Shown here: positions 8,369 to 16,579 of the stretch, piece by piece | How positions within the stretch are numbered: position 1 is the first letter of the stretch | Layout of the letters: every line of letters begins with the position of its first letter | Origin: Citrifermentans bremense R1 | Lineage (GTDB): Bacteria; Desulfobacterota; Desulfuromonadia; Geobacterales; Geobacteraceae | Length of the DNA: 64,000 bases | NCBI RefSeq assembly: GCF_000426865.1 | Contig: NZ_AUGE01000002.1 | Location: forward strand, 186,001-250,000 | Reading direction: 5' to 3' | The notes under the pieces: generated by a model | The model's database searches: none | What the model was told of the DNA's origin: nothing | Seen by the model: the letters and a program-made list of their open reading frames with translations, nothing else | Made by a program: the position numbers and the translations under genes

Positions 8369-8408
8369 GAAAAAGCGCCTGCCCCTTTCCTCAAGGTGCA
8401 GGCGCTTC
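8369..8408 (-). terminator. putA terminator
   Basis: The stem AAGCGCCTGC / GCAGGCGCTT is followed on the minus strand by TTTTTCTTT. It starts about 43 bases past the putA stop. Confidence 0.88.
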
Positions 8409-8450
8409 GTTATGGATCCTTATGGACCCGCCTCTATCAACAGGAGCCGC

Positions 8451-11400
8451 TTATGCGACCCAGTCGTCGTCCTCCTCGACCGGTGCGAAGCCGCGGCGCA
8501 TGGTGTTCTCGGTGACGACCCTGGGGTCCATGAAGTGCAGCAGGTAGTCGTGCCCCCCAGCCTTGGTGCCGACGCCGGACATCTTGGAGCCGCCGAAGGG
8601 TTGACGGCCGACGAGGGCGCCGGTGTTGTTGCGGTTTAAGTACAGGTTGCCGGCCCGGAATTCCTTCCTGGCCTGCGCCAGATGCTCGGGGCTTCTGGAG
8701 AAGACGCCGCCGGTCAGTGCGAACTTGGTGGAGTTGGCCCAGGCGATGGCCTGGTCGAAGTCCTTGGCGCGCATGACGGCCAGGACCGGTCCGAAGATCT
8801 CCTCCTGCGCGATCCTGTGCTCGGGCTTGATGCCGCCGATGATGGTCATGGGGACATAGTAGCCGCCGTCGGCCGGGACCTTGCTCTCGTAAAGAAGTTG
8901 ACCTTCCTTCTTGCCGATCTCCGCGTATTCCTTGATGGTCTTCATCGCCTTGTCGTCGGCTACGGCACCCATGTAGTGGGCCGGATCCTCGGAAGGGCCG
9001 ACCAGCGTCGCCTGGGCCATGGAGACCAGGCGCTCCACGAACTTGTCGTAGACCGCGTCGAGCACGATGACGCGGGAGCATGCGGAGCACTTCTGCCCCT
9101 GGAAGCCGAAGGCGGAGTAGAGCACGTGCGGTACCGCCTCGTCCAGGTCGGCGTCGTCGTCGATGATGATGGCGTTCTTGCCCCCCATCTCGCAGACGAT
9201 CTTCTTCACGTTCTCCTGCCCAGGGTGCACTTTCGCTGCGCGCTCGATGATGCGCAGCCCCACTTCCATCGATCCGGTGAAGGCGATCAGGCTGATGTCC
9301 GGGCTGTCGACCAGGTAATCCCCCATCACCGAACCTCGGCCGGGTGTGTAGTTGAAGACGCCGTCGGGAAGGCCCACTTCGCGGAAGAGTTCCACGATGT
9401 GGTAGCCGATGACCGAGGTAAGGCCGGAGGGCTTGAAGACCACGCAGTTGCCGGCGACTATCGCCGCCGACACCATGCCCATGCTGATCGCCAGCGGGAA
9501 GTTCCACGGAGAGATTACAGCGGCAACTCCTTTGGGCTCGTAGAAGTAGTGGTTCAATTCGCCCGGCGCGTGGCCGATGCGCTTGGGGGTCCCCAGGGTA
9601 ATCATCTCGCGGGCGTAGTACTCGAGGAAGTCGATCGCCTCGCAGACGTCGGCGTAGGCCTGGTCCCACTGCTTGCCTATCTCCAGCACCTGCCATGCGG
9701 AGAGCTCAAAGATCCTGCGGCGCGCCGCGGCGGCAGCCTTGACGAGGTACTCGGCGCGGACCTTGATGTCGGTGTCGCGCCATGCGGGGAAGGCACCCTT
9801 GGCCGCGGCGATGGCGTCGCCGACTTCCTTGGTCCCCGCCTGGCAGACGATGCCGACGGTTTCCGAAGGGTTGTTCGGGTTGACCGAGGCAATAGTGTCG
9901 CCGGTCTTAACTTCCTTCCCGTTGACGAAGAGCGGGTAGGTCTTGCCCAACTGCTTCCTCACCTCCGCAATCTGTTTCGGGAACGCGGCGCGGTGGTCTG
10001 CCCTGGTGAAGTCCACCATCGCCTCGTTGTTGAAGGGCGCCAGGTTGCCGGGGGCTTTCGCTTCAGCCTTGTGCTTCGCGGCGCGCGCTGCACGCTCGCG
10101 CTCGGCGGTTACCGCCGGATCCTCCAAGAGCTTCTCGATCTGTGCGTCCTCCGCGAAGCTCTGGCGCAGGAAGGATTCGTTTGCCGTGTTCTCCAGCAGG
10201 CGCCGGACCAGGTACCCCATGCCGGGGACCATGTCGCCATACGGGCAGTAGAGGCGGATGCGGCCGGCAACCTTCAGTATCCCCTTGCGCACCGGTTCCG
10301 CCATCCCGTAAAGCACCTGGAACTCGTAGCGCTCGTCCGGCACGTTCAGCTCCTTGGCCATCTCCATAACCGCCGAGATGGTCCTGATGTTGTGCGAGGC
10401 GCAGGCGAAGTGGCAGATGTCGGAGCTTTCCAGGATCATCCTGGCCTGTCGCTCGTAAGCCGCATCCGACTCCGCCTTGATGGTCCAGACCGGAACCTTC
10501 CAGTCGTTCTGCTTGGCCTTCACGGTCTCGTAGTCCCAGTACGCACCCTTGACCAGGCGGATGGAGATCTGCGCCTTGTTCTGACGCGCCCAGGCTAAAA
10601 GCTCCGGGAGGTCCTTGTCGGTGTCCACCAGGTAGGCCTGGAGCACGAGGCCGAAGTGGGGGTATGCCGGGTACTCGAGCTTCAGCCTTTTGTAGACCTC
10701 GATGATGATGTCCTTGTGGCGGTACGACTCCATGTCAATGCAGAGGAAGCCGTTCAGCTCCATGACCTTCACCGCGATCTTGCGCACGCGCTCCAGAATG
10801 GCAACCACAGAGCCTTCGAAGTCCTGCGGGTTGGCGAGGCAGAAAAGCGCCGTCGGTTTGACCGCGACGTTAACCTTGGGAGCGTGCCCCCAATCGAGGC
10901 CGGCCTCCCTTCCCTTGCCCGGCAGCGGTTTCCAGTCCTTGTATTCCTTCTTGAGCGAGTCGAGAAGCTCCAGGTAGGTGTTCATGTAGATATCCGCTTC
11001 CTTCTCAGAAAGCGTCGCCTCGCCCAGCACGTCCACGACGAAGGCGAAGCCGTCCTTTCTCAGGCGCTCCATGTTCTTGATCGCTTCCTTGGTGTTCTCC
11101 CCGACAATGAACTGGCGGGCCATCTCCTGGATGTTCGTGGTGAGGAACTTGTTGAGGACCGCACCACCGAAGGAGCCCAGCATGCCGGCCACCTTGGCGC
11201 CGGTGGAGAGGACCGGAGGCATATCCTTCTCCTCGCCGAAGTATTCGCGGATGTGGTCCGTCAGCAGTTTCCCGGTGGTGAGAGACGGGAAGACGTCGAC
11301 GAAGCGGAACATCTGGATCTTGAAGGTCTCGTTCTGCATGCTCCAATCCATGACCTTGCCCATCCAGGCGCCCTTATTAAAGAGAGACGGCTTCTCGCCG

Positions 11401-11465
11401 GAGATGGTCGAGAAAAACTCCTTGCCCCTTGCCACAACTCGATTGTTCAGTTCGCTGTTATTCAT
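8451..11465 (-). CDS. putA: Bifunctional proline dehydrogenase / glutamate semialdehyde dehydrogenase
   Basis: The protein has 1004 residues and oxidises proline to glutamate in two steps. The N-terminal FAD proline dehydrogenase barrel (about 90-430) includes VRLVKGAYWDYE and YCPYGDMVPGMGYLVRRLLENTANESFL-type substrate motifs. The C-terminal NAD-dependent aldehyde dehydrogenase (about 500-985) has FTGSMEVG, catalytic Cys in QKCSACSR and the EIFGP motif. There is no N-terminal ribbon-helix-helix DNA-binding domain, so unlike E. coli PutA it should not regulate itself. The ATG has AAGGAG. The sigma-54 activator gene upstream is the probable regulator. Confidence 0.97.
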   Translation of the reverse strand: MNNSELNNRVVARGKEFFSTISGEKPSLFNKGAWMGKVMDWSMQNETFKIQMFRFVDVFPSLTTGKLLTDHIREYFGEEKDMPPVLSTGAKVAGMLGSFGGAVLNKFLTTNIQEMARQFIVGENTKEAIKNMERLRKDGFAFVVDVLGEATLSEKEADIYMNTYLELLDSLKKEYKDWKPLPGKGREAGLDWGHAPKVNVAVKPTALFCLANPQDFEGSVVAILERVRKIAVKVMELNGFLCIDMESYRHKDIIIEVYKRLKLEYPAYPHFGLVLQAYLVDTDKDLPELLAWARQNKAQISIRLVKGAYWDYETVKAKQNDWKVPVWTIKAESDAAYERQARMILESSDICHFACASHNIRTISAVMEMAKELNVPDERYEFQVLYGMAEPVRKGILKVAGRIRLYCPYGDMVPGMGYLVRRLLENTANESFLRQSFAEDAQIEKLLEDPAVTAERERAARAAKHKAEAKAPGNLAPFNNEAMVDFTRADHRAAFPKQIAEVRKQLGKTYPLFVNGKEVKTGDTIASVNPNNPSETVGIVCQAGTKEVGDAIAAAKGAFPAWRDTDIKVRAEYLVKAAAAARRRIFELSAWQVLEIGKQWDQAYADVCEAIDFLEYYAREMITLGTPKRIGHAPGELNHYFYEPKGVAAVISPWNFPLAISMGMVSAAIVAGNCVVFKPSGLTSVIGYHIVELFREVGLPDGVFNYTPGRGSVMGDYLVDSPDISLIAFTGSMEVGLRIIERAAKVHPGQENVKKIVCEMGGKNAIIIDDDADLDEAVPHVLYSAFGFQGQKCSACSRVIVLDAVYDKFVERLVSMAQATLVGPSEDPAHYMGAVADDKAMKTIKEYAEIGKKEGQLLYESKVPADGGYYVPMTIIGGIKPEHRIAQEEIFGPVLAVMRAKDFDQAIAWANSTKFALTGGVFSRSPEHLAQARKEFRAGNLYLNRNNTGALVGRQPFGGSKMSGVGTKAGGHDYLLHFMDPRVVTENTMRRGFAPVEEDDDWVA

Positions 11466-11592
11466 CCTAAGGCTCCTTTATGACAGGTATTTCTGAAGGT
11501 AATCATAAACTCTCTTATTAAGAGCACAAGCCATGCCGTCCAACGAGAGATCAAAGTCAATGAGGACGGCGGCCGGGTGACCCCGATTCGGC

Positions 11593-11608
11593 AGCAAGCG
11601 CGTGTCCC
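11593..11608 (-). promoter_or_regulatory. Candidate sigma-54 promoter of putA
   Basis: The minus strand reads GGGACACGCGCTTGCT. The invariant GG and GC are at the correct 10-base gap and TTGC is exact; the rest of the -24 box is poor. It lies about 128 bases before the putA ATG, downstream of a sigma-54 activator gene. Confidence 0.35.
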
Positions 11609-11620
11609 GCTGCTAACCCG

Positions 11621-11649
11621 TTGCTGCAACAGCATTATTGCCGCGGCAA
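11621..11649. promoter_or_regulatory. Two TTGC/GCAA dyads, possible activator sites
   Basis: TTGCTGCAA (11621-11629) and the perfect palindrome TTGCCGCGGCAA (11638-11649) lie side by side, upstream of the candidate -24/-12 element. They may bind the PAS/sigma-54 regulator. That is inference from position and symmetry. Confidence 0.35.
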
Positions 11650-11758
11650 ATGCCAATATGATGCTAGCTTGATTGTGGAAGAGATGGTGTAAATAAAAGA
11701 AGCGAGAGGCTGGTAAAAAGAGCGCTGGGAGCGGCTCAACCTGGAAATGGGGGATGAA

Positions 11759-11778
11759 GTTATGCACTCATGCATAAC
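11759..11778. repeat. Perfect 8+4+8 palindrome
   Basis: GTTATGCA and TGCATAAC flank a CTCA loop. There is no T-run, so an operator is more likely than a terminator. It sits between the regulator stop and putA. Confidence 0.5.
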
Positions 11779-11822
11779 CGGAGATCACAAAGGTAGACGC
11801 AGATGAAGAGGAGGGGTTCTTA

Positions 11823-11856
11823 CGTTGTCAATTGTCCATTGTCAATCGTCAATTGG
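11823..11856. repeat. Short tandem repeat, (A)TTGTCAAT type
   Basis: TTGTCAAT, TTGTCCAT, TTGTCAAT, CGTCAATT run head to tail and reach into the last codons of the regulator gene. This is a 9-base-type microsatellite of the kind seen between genes in many bacteria. Confidence 0.6.
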
Positions 11857-13300
11857 GTTTCAGCCCGTATTTCCTAAGTTTCCTGGCAATGGTCGACTGG
11901 TTCACCCCAAGAACCTCAGCCATGCGCATCTGGTTGCGGTGTTTGGCCAGCGCCTTTTCCAGCACGGCCTTCTCGACCTGGTCCAGCGTCTCCTGCAGCG
12001 GCACATCCTCCTGCCAGCCCCCGGCCACCGCGGTCGGCTTACCGGCGCCGGCGGAGATCTCAGCAGGGAGGTCCTTCACGTCGATCAGGTCCGTTTCCGC
12101 CATGACCACGAGCCGCTCGCAGACGTTCATCAACTGACGCACGTTTCCCGGGTAGTCGTAGGCAAGGAGCGCATCGGAGGCGGAACGGGTGAGACGCTTG
12201 CGAATGGAGTCGCGAGCGCCGAAAAGTTCCAGATAGTGCCTGACAAGCGGCAAAATGCAGTCCCGCCGCTCGCGCAAAGCAGGGACGTTGATGGGGATCA
12301 CGTTGAGCCGGTAATAAAGGTCCAGCCGGAAGCTTCCCTGCCGCACCATCTCGTCCAGATTGCGGTGCGTCGCCGCGAGGATGCGCACGTCGAGGTGCCG
12401 CGCCTTGGTCCCACCCAAGCGGACCACCTTCCCGTTTTCCAGGAAGCGAAGCAGCTTCACCTGCGCCGACTGCGGCAGCTCCGCGATCTCATCCAGGAAC
12501 AGGATTCCGCCGTCTGCAAGTTCCAGGTAGCCGGGCTTGCCAGCCGCCTGAGCGCCGGTGAAGGCCCCCTTCTCGTAGCCGAAGAGTTCCGACTCTATCA
12601 GCGACTCCGGTATGGCGCCGCAGTTTATCTCGATCAGAGGCTTGTCCGCCCTGGTGGAATTCTTGTGTATCAACTCGGCGACGAGTCCCTTGCCGACGCC
12701 AGACTCCCCGAGGATCAGAACCGCCGAGTTCACCGTGCTCACCTTGAGCGCCTGTTTCAGGGCGTTCACCATCAGCGGGCTGCGGGCGACGACGCTCTTG
12801 GAGGCCACATCCGCCTGCTGCAGTTCCAGCATGTGGTTGCGGAACTGGTCCCGCAGCGCCTCCTGCTCTTCCAGTTCGCGCTGCAAGTTATCAATCTCCG
12901 TGATGTCCCGCTCGCTCACCACGACCCGGATCACCTCGCCGTTTGCGTCCAGGACCGGCGTCCCGGTAGAGATGAGCTTGCGCCCTTCCCTGTTCTGCAG
13001 TTGGCTGACCACCTTCTTCGTAGTAATCGCCTCAAGCGCCGCCGAGCGGTCTATGAAACCTTCATCCAGAAGTTCCCGCATGTTCTTGCCGACAACTTCC
13101 GAAGCCTTTATGTTGTTGATCCGCTCCGAGGCCGGATTGATGCGGATGACCCGGGCCTCTGCGTCGCAGATCCAGAGCCCGTCCGAGGAGGAATCGATGA
13201 TGGCATCCAACTCGCGGGTCAGATCCTGGAACGCCCGCATCTGGCGCGCCATCTCCTCGAGATCGGATGAGGGAGCAGTTTTAATGACCGGTTCAGTCAT
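11849..13300 (-). CDS. PAS-containing sigma-54-dependent transcriptional activator
   Basis: The protein has 483 residues: an N-terminal PAS domain (about 25-140) with WICDAEARVIRINPASERINN, a AAA+ domain (about 165-395) with Walker A GESGVGKG, canonical GAFTGA loop and Walker B ILFLDEIAELP, and a C-terminal helix-turn-helix (about 440-480, MRMAEVLGVNQSTIARKLRKYG) of the TyrR/RocR kind. There is no receiver, so it should sense a ligand directly rather than a kinase. Its position just upstream of putA in the same direction suggests control of proline catabolism, as RocR-type activators do for arginine. The ligand is not known. Confidence 0.92.
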   Translation of the reverse strand: MTEPVIKTAPSSDLEEMARQMRAFQDLTRELDAIIDSSSDGLWICDAEARVIRINPASERINNIKASEVVGKNMRELLDEGFIDRSAALEAITTKKVVSQLQNREGRKLISTGTPVLDANGEVIRVVVSERDITEIDNLQRELEEQEALRDQFRNHMLELQQADVASKSVVARSPLMVNALKQALKVSTVNSAVLILGESGVGKGLVAELIHKNSTRADKPLIEINCGAIPESLIESELFGYEKGAFTGAQAAGKPGYLELADGGILFLDEIAELPQSAQVKLLRFLENGKVVRLGGTKARHLDVRILAATHRNLDEMVRQGSFRLDLYYRLNVIPINVPALRERRDCILPLVRHYLELFGARDSIRKRLTRSASDALLAYDYPGNVRQLMNVCERLVVMAETDLIDVKDLPAEISAGAGKPTAVAGGWQEDVPLQETLDQVEKAVLEKALAKHRNQMRMAEVLGVNQSTIARKLRKYGLKPN

Positions 13301-13411
13301 CGTCTATTCCTGTACTGAGGGTGAAGGTAGAGTGCACTTAACTGCGTGCGAGCAGCATTATGCATTAACGCATTGAATATGCAATAGAGAATATCAACGC
13401 TACCCCAAACC

Positions 13412-14342
13412 ATAGCTCCCGCTAGCTTAGATGGAGTGAAGACGGCCCCCTTTTGCTATACCGATTATCTTTGACGGTACCCCGACTGAACTCGCCGGAG
13501 CTCCGATTAACTTCGATGGAGCATATAAAAGGAAGATCGGAGCTCCATTTTGCTTTTCTGAAGCTCCATCTAAACATAAGTGGCGTGCCGATATTGTTAT
13601 GTGGTGCTCCGCTTAGGTTAGTCGGGACTCCATTATCCTTGAGCGGTACTACGAGACAAGTAACCGGACCTCTACTTCGGCGATGCTGCCATTGCGAGTG
13701 GACCCAACCGGAGCGCCAGTTTGACTATCAGGAGTACCCCATAGTGGAAACGGCGCTTCACCTTTGCCACTCCATGCCCCATCTCAGTTAAGCGGAACTC
13801 CGATATCGCACATTGGCATGTCACTCAGCGAAAATGGTGCTCCGTTACAGCCCATGCGAGCTCCCAATTGCCCCGACGGACAACTTGGTCGTATCCACCC
13901 GCCCCCTCCAGCTTCTTAAACGGCACTCTAACAAAGTTAGTTGGAGCATCAACATGCTTACACGGCATGCCGCTTCGCTTGTTCGGAGCGCCACTTTAGT
14001 TGAATGGACCTCCATCTCGGTTAAATGCCGCTCCGTATTTACTTGAACGAACCTTTGTATTGGTTAAAATGGCCCTCCATCTTAAACGGTGCCCCATTTA
14101 ACACCCTCGGCTATCCGTTTTTCGTGGTCAGCTCTCCGTCTAAGCTGATCGGAGCTCCAGGTCAGGTTGAGTGGACTCCGCTTCAGTTAAAACGGACGTA
14201 CACTGTGGTTGAAGTGGCTCTCCATTACGGTTAAACGGCATTCCGCTTCACTCGAAAGGGCCTACGTTTTGGCTAAACGGCCCTCCAGATAGTGCAAAGA
14301 CCTAACCGGACACTGCTGGTCCCCCCCTCCGTACAGGTTAGC
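13412..14342. repeat. Degenerate 21-bp tandem repeat array, about 42 units
   Basis: Units start with GG and repeat every 21 bases with remarkable register, for example at 13476, 13497, 13518, 13539, 13582, 13603, 13624, 13645, 13710, 13731, 13794, 13815, 13836, 13857, 13922, 13943, 13964, 13985, 14006, 14027, 14088, 14109, 14130, 14151, 14216, 14237 and 14258. The consensus is GGnnCTCCnnTT then nnGTTnAAy. A few units are 17, 22, 23 or 29 bases, and some steps span 42-44 bases (a weak double unit). No two units are identical. In one frame the unit reads Gly-Ala/Thr/Pro-Pro-Leu/Phe-x-Leu-Asn, but stop codons (e.g. in units 13710 and 13985) and off-length units break every frame. The composition is less GC-rich than the flanks. 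It could be a decayed heptapeptide-repeat gene or a non-coding repeat locus. Confidence 0.85.
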
Positions 14343-14551
14343 TGTGTCTCAATCATGCGGCATCATACCTCTCACATTTTTGAACGGCGCAGGGGATGCG
14401 GTTCATCCGGCGCGCGGGGAACACTCGAGAGCCTTGCCTGGCTACTCAGGAGCTGTGGAAGAAAGAGTGGTGAGCGATGAGGGGACTGTCGCCGATGGAT
14501 AGTTGGAAGCGCGAGCAGACTTCTGAAGGTCGTAGCTGAGAATTAAAAAGG

Positions 14552-14596
14552 AAAGGCCCGGCTCCGACGGTATAGCTTCCATCGTTCCGGGCCTTT
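14552..14596 (-). terminator. trpE terminator
   Basis: AAAGGCCCGG / CCGGGCCTTT arms surround a second partial stem, followed on the minus strand by TTTTT. It lies 29 bases past the trpE stop. Confidence 0.85.
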
Positions 14597-14624
14597 ATAC
14601 AGTAGCCGGTGTGTCTGGCTTTTT

Positions 14625-16100
14625 TCAGTCCAGCCCCTTTTCCGCCATCTCGATGGCCTTGACCACGGCTTTTGCCTTGTTGACGGTCTCGACGTATTCC
14701 GCTTTCGGGTCTGAATCGGCGACGATGCCGGCGCCCGCCTGCAGGTGCACCTTGCCGTCCTTTACGACCAAGGTCCTGATGGCGATGGCCATGTCCATGT
14801 TGCCGGAAAAGGAGAAATAGCCGACGGCGCCGCCATATACCTCGCGCCGCACCCCTTCCAGCTCGTCGATGATCTCCATCGCCCGCACCTTGGGGGCTCC
14901 GGAGAGGGTCCCCGCGGGGAAGGTCGCGCGCACGACGTCGAAGGCATCCTGCCCAGGGGAGAGTTCCCCCTGCACGTTGGAGACGATGTGCATCACGTGG
15001 GAATAGCGCTCGATTATCATGAGCTCGGTGACCTTGACGCTACCGGTCTTGCAGACGCGCCCCAGGTCGTTTCTTCCCAGGTCGACCAGCATGACGTGCT
15101 CGGCGCGCTCCTTGGGGTCGTCGAGGAGGTCCCGCGCCAGTTCCTCGTCGGCTGCGTTGGTGGCGCCGCGGGGACGGGTGCCGGCGATGGGCCTGAGTTC
15201 CACCATCTCCCCTTCCTTACGCACCATCACCTCGGGGGAAGCGCCCACGACCAGGGTCTCGTCCAGGCGGAGGAAGAACATATACGGGGATGGGTTCAGG
15301 GTGCGGAGCGCGCGGTAGATGTCGAACGGTTCGACGGTGAGGTCGCCGGAAAAGCGCTGGGAGAGTACCACCTGGATGATGTCGCCGTTTCTGACGTATT
15401 CCTTGGCGCGGGTGACCGCAGCCTCGAACTCCTCCGGTTTCACGTTGGAGCCGAACTCCACCTTCCCGTTAGAAGGCTTCTTCTCATTCGGGGGAAGCGG
15501 CGCCTTCAGGCGGGCGATGAGCCCCTCGATCTTAGCTATGGCGTCGTCGTACGCCGCCTGGAGCGAAGCGCCAGCGTCGACGTGGGCGTTTGATACCACC
15601 TTGATCTTCTGGCTCAGGCTATCGAAGATGAGAATGGTGTCGGTGATGATGAAGTTGGCGTCGTAGGTGTTGATGTCGGTGGGATTTTTGTCCGGCAGCG
15701 TCTCGAAGTGCCTGACCGCGTCGTACCCCAGGTAACCGACCGCCCCGCCGAAGAAGCGCGGGATGCCAGGAACCTCCACCGGCTGATAGCGGGCCATGTA
15801 GTCGCGGATGTAGTTGAGGGGATCCGACACCTCGACGCGCCGCACCTCCCCCCCTTCCACGATCTCCACCCAATTGTCCTTGCCGCGGATCACGACCGCC
15901 GGCGAAGAACCGAGGAAGGTGTAGCGTCCCCATTTCTCGCCCCCCTCGATACTCTCCAGGAGAAAGCCGTAGCGGCCGTCGTCGATCTTCTTGAAGGCGC
16001 TGACCGGCGTATCCAGGTCGGCCAGGATTTCCCTGTAGACCGGGATGAGGTTGCCTTTGGTGGAAAGGGTTTGGAACGAGGCAAAATCGGGATAGTACAT
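14625..16100 (-). CDS. trpE: Anthranilate synthase component I
   Basis: The 491-residue TrpE makes anthranilate from chorismate, using ammonia from the TrpG subunit. The ATG at 16100 (MYYPDFASFQ) has AAGGAG 4 bases away; an in-frame start 28 codons upstream lacks one. The N-terminal LLES motif (GFLLESIEGG) marks the tryptophan feedback site. The C-terminal catalytic half holds VVLSQRFSG, PSPYMFFLR, IAGTRPRGATNAADEELA and FPAGTLSGAPKVRAMEIIDELE. No other trp gene is adjacent, so the rest of the pathway lies outside the window. Confidence 0.97.
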   Translation of the reverse strand: MYYPDFASFQTLSTKGNLIPVYREILADLDTPVSAFKKIDDGRYGFLLESIEGGEKWGRYTFLGSSPAVVIRGKDNWVEIVEGGEVRRVEVSDPLNYIRDYMARYQPVEVPGIPRFFGGAVGYLGYDAVRHFETLPDKNPTDINTYDANFIITDTILIFDSLSQKIKVVSNAHVDAGASLQAAYDDAIAKIEGLIARLKAPLPPNEKKPSNGKVEFGSNVKPEEFEAAVTRAKEYVRNGDIIQVVLSQRFSGDLTVEPFDIYRALRTLNPSPYMFFLRLDETLVVGASPEVMVRKEGEMVELRPIAGTRPRGATNAADEELARDLLDDPKERAEHVMLVDLGRNDLGRVCKTGSVKVTELMIIERYSHVMHIVSNVQGELSPGQDAFDVVRATFPAGTLSGAPKVRAMEIIDELEGVRREVYGGAVGYFSFSGNMDMAIAIRTLVVKDGKVHLQAGAGIVADSDPKAEYVETVNKAKAVVKAIEMAEKGLD

Positions 16101-16579
16101 GGGGCTCCTTGGGGGTGGGCAAGGAGGAAGGAACGGGGCATATCTCCCTGCCGGGAAAGAATTTAAGCCCGACTTTATTAACATATTCGCCAGGGGAGTG
16201 TCAAAACCAAAACCCTCAAACCGCTAGCCACTGAGAAAAATCTGAGAGAACCAAACCTTAAAACCGTTAACAAGGAGAACATCTGAGGAAATCTGAGGAC
16301 CGTCAACATCTGAGAGAACCACATGCCCAAATTCAACAGCGGGTTAAAACGGGAACCTTAACCCTTGTGTTCGCAGAAGCTTCAGGTTTTTCACTTTCAA
16401 ACGTTTTGGTTTGTCTGGTTTTCTCCTTCAGTCAGGTTTCTCAGATGTCCTCAGATTTTCTCCCTGCCAATGGTTTGCTTCTGTATTTCGGTTTTTCTTT
16501 CCTCCCCCCTTGAAATACGGAACTGCAGTGATTAGGTTCTGCGGGTCCAATCACATTCCCAAAGGAGATCACTACCACC
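16101..16579. promoter_or_regulatory. Divergent trpE / htpG spacer with ATCTGAG repeats
   Basis: This 479-base spacer is AT-richer than its flanks and has no gene. ATCTGAG occurs four times on the plus strand (16240, 16281, 16291, 16308) and twice inverted as CTCAGAT (16440, 16450). The left group (AAATCTGAGGAC...ATCTGAGAGAACC) and right group (GGTTTCTCAGATGTCCTCAGATTT) form an interrupted inverted repeat about 150 bases apart. AAACCAAAAC / GTTTTGGTTT also recurs inverted. It could be a regulator array, a large RNA structure or a mobile-element remnant. Confidence 0.6.
16509..16515 (+). promoter_or_regulatory. Possible sigma-32 -35 box of htpG
   Basis: CTTGAAA matches the heat-shock sigma -35 consensus and lies 65 bases before the htpG start. 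No convincing CCCCAT-type -10 box follows, so support is weak. Confidence 0.25.

Larger units (their letters stand above)
8079..8450. other. Intergenic region fbp / putA end
   Basis: No gene is seen. It holds the fbp promoter, a GC-rich palindromic element at 8291-8350 and the putA terminator. The long plus-strand frame through here is a shadow of fbp. Confidence 0.6.
11466..11848. other. putA upstream regulatory region
   Basis: No convincing gene is present; the 101-codon minus frame here lacks a ribosome site and any family resemblance. The region contains a candidate -24/-12 promoter, two TTGC/GCAA dyads, a perfect 8+4+8 palindrome and a short tandem repeat, each listed separately. Confidence 0.6.
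13301..14624. other. 1.3-kb spacer dominated by a repeat array
   Basis: No intact gene is found. 13301-13411 is the upstream region of the activator gene. 13412-14342 is a degenerate 21-bp tandem array. 14343-14551 shows nothing recognisable. 14552-14596 is the trpE terminator. Confidence 0.75.

Noticed and set aside
8682-10598. 638-codon plus-strand frame inside putA
   Set aside because: Antisense shadow of a GC-rich gene; putA on the other strand has full family motifs across this span.
11462-11767. 101-codon minus frame upstream of putA
   Set aside because: No ribosome site, no recognisable fold, and it overlaps the likely promoter and dyads.
13453-14234. Short plus-strand frames in the repeat array as genes
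   Set aside because: They follow the 21-base register by chance, end at unit-length changes, and lack ribosome sites. They are better treated as part of the repeat array.
13412-14342. CRISPR array
   Set aside because: Repeats are contiguous 21-base units without distinct spacers, are highly degenerate, and no cas gene is near.
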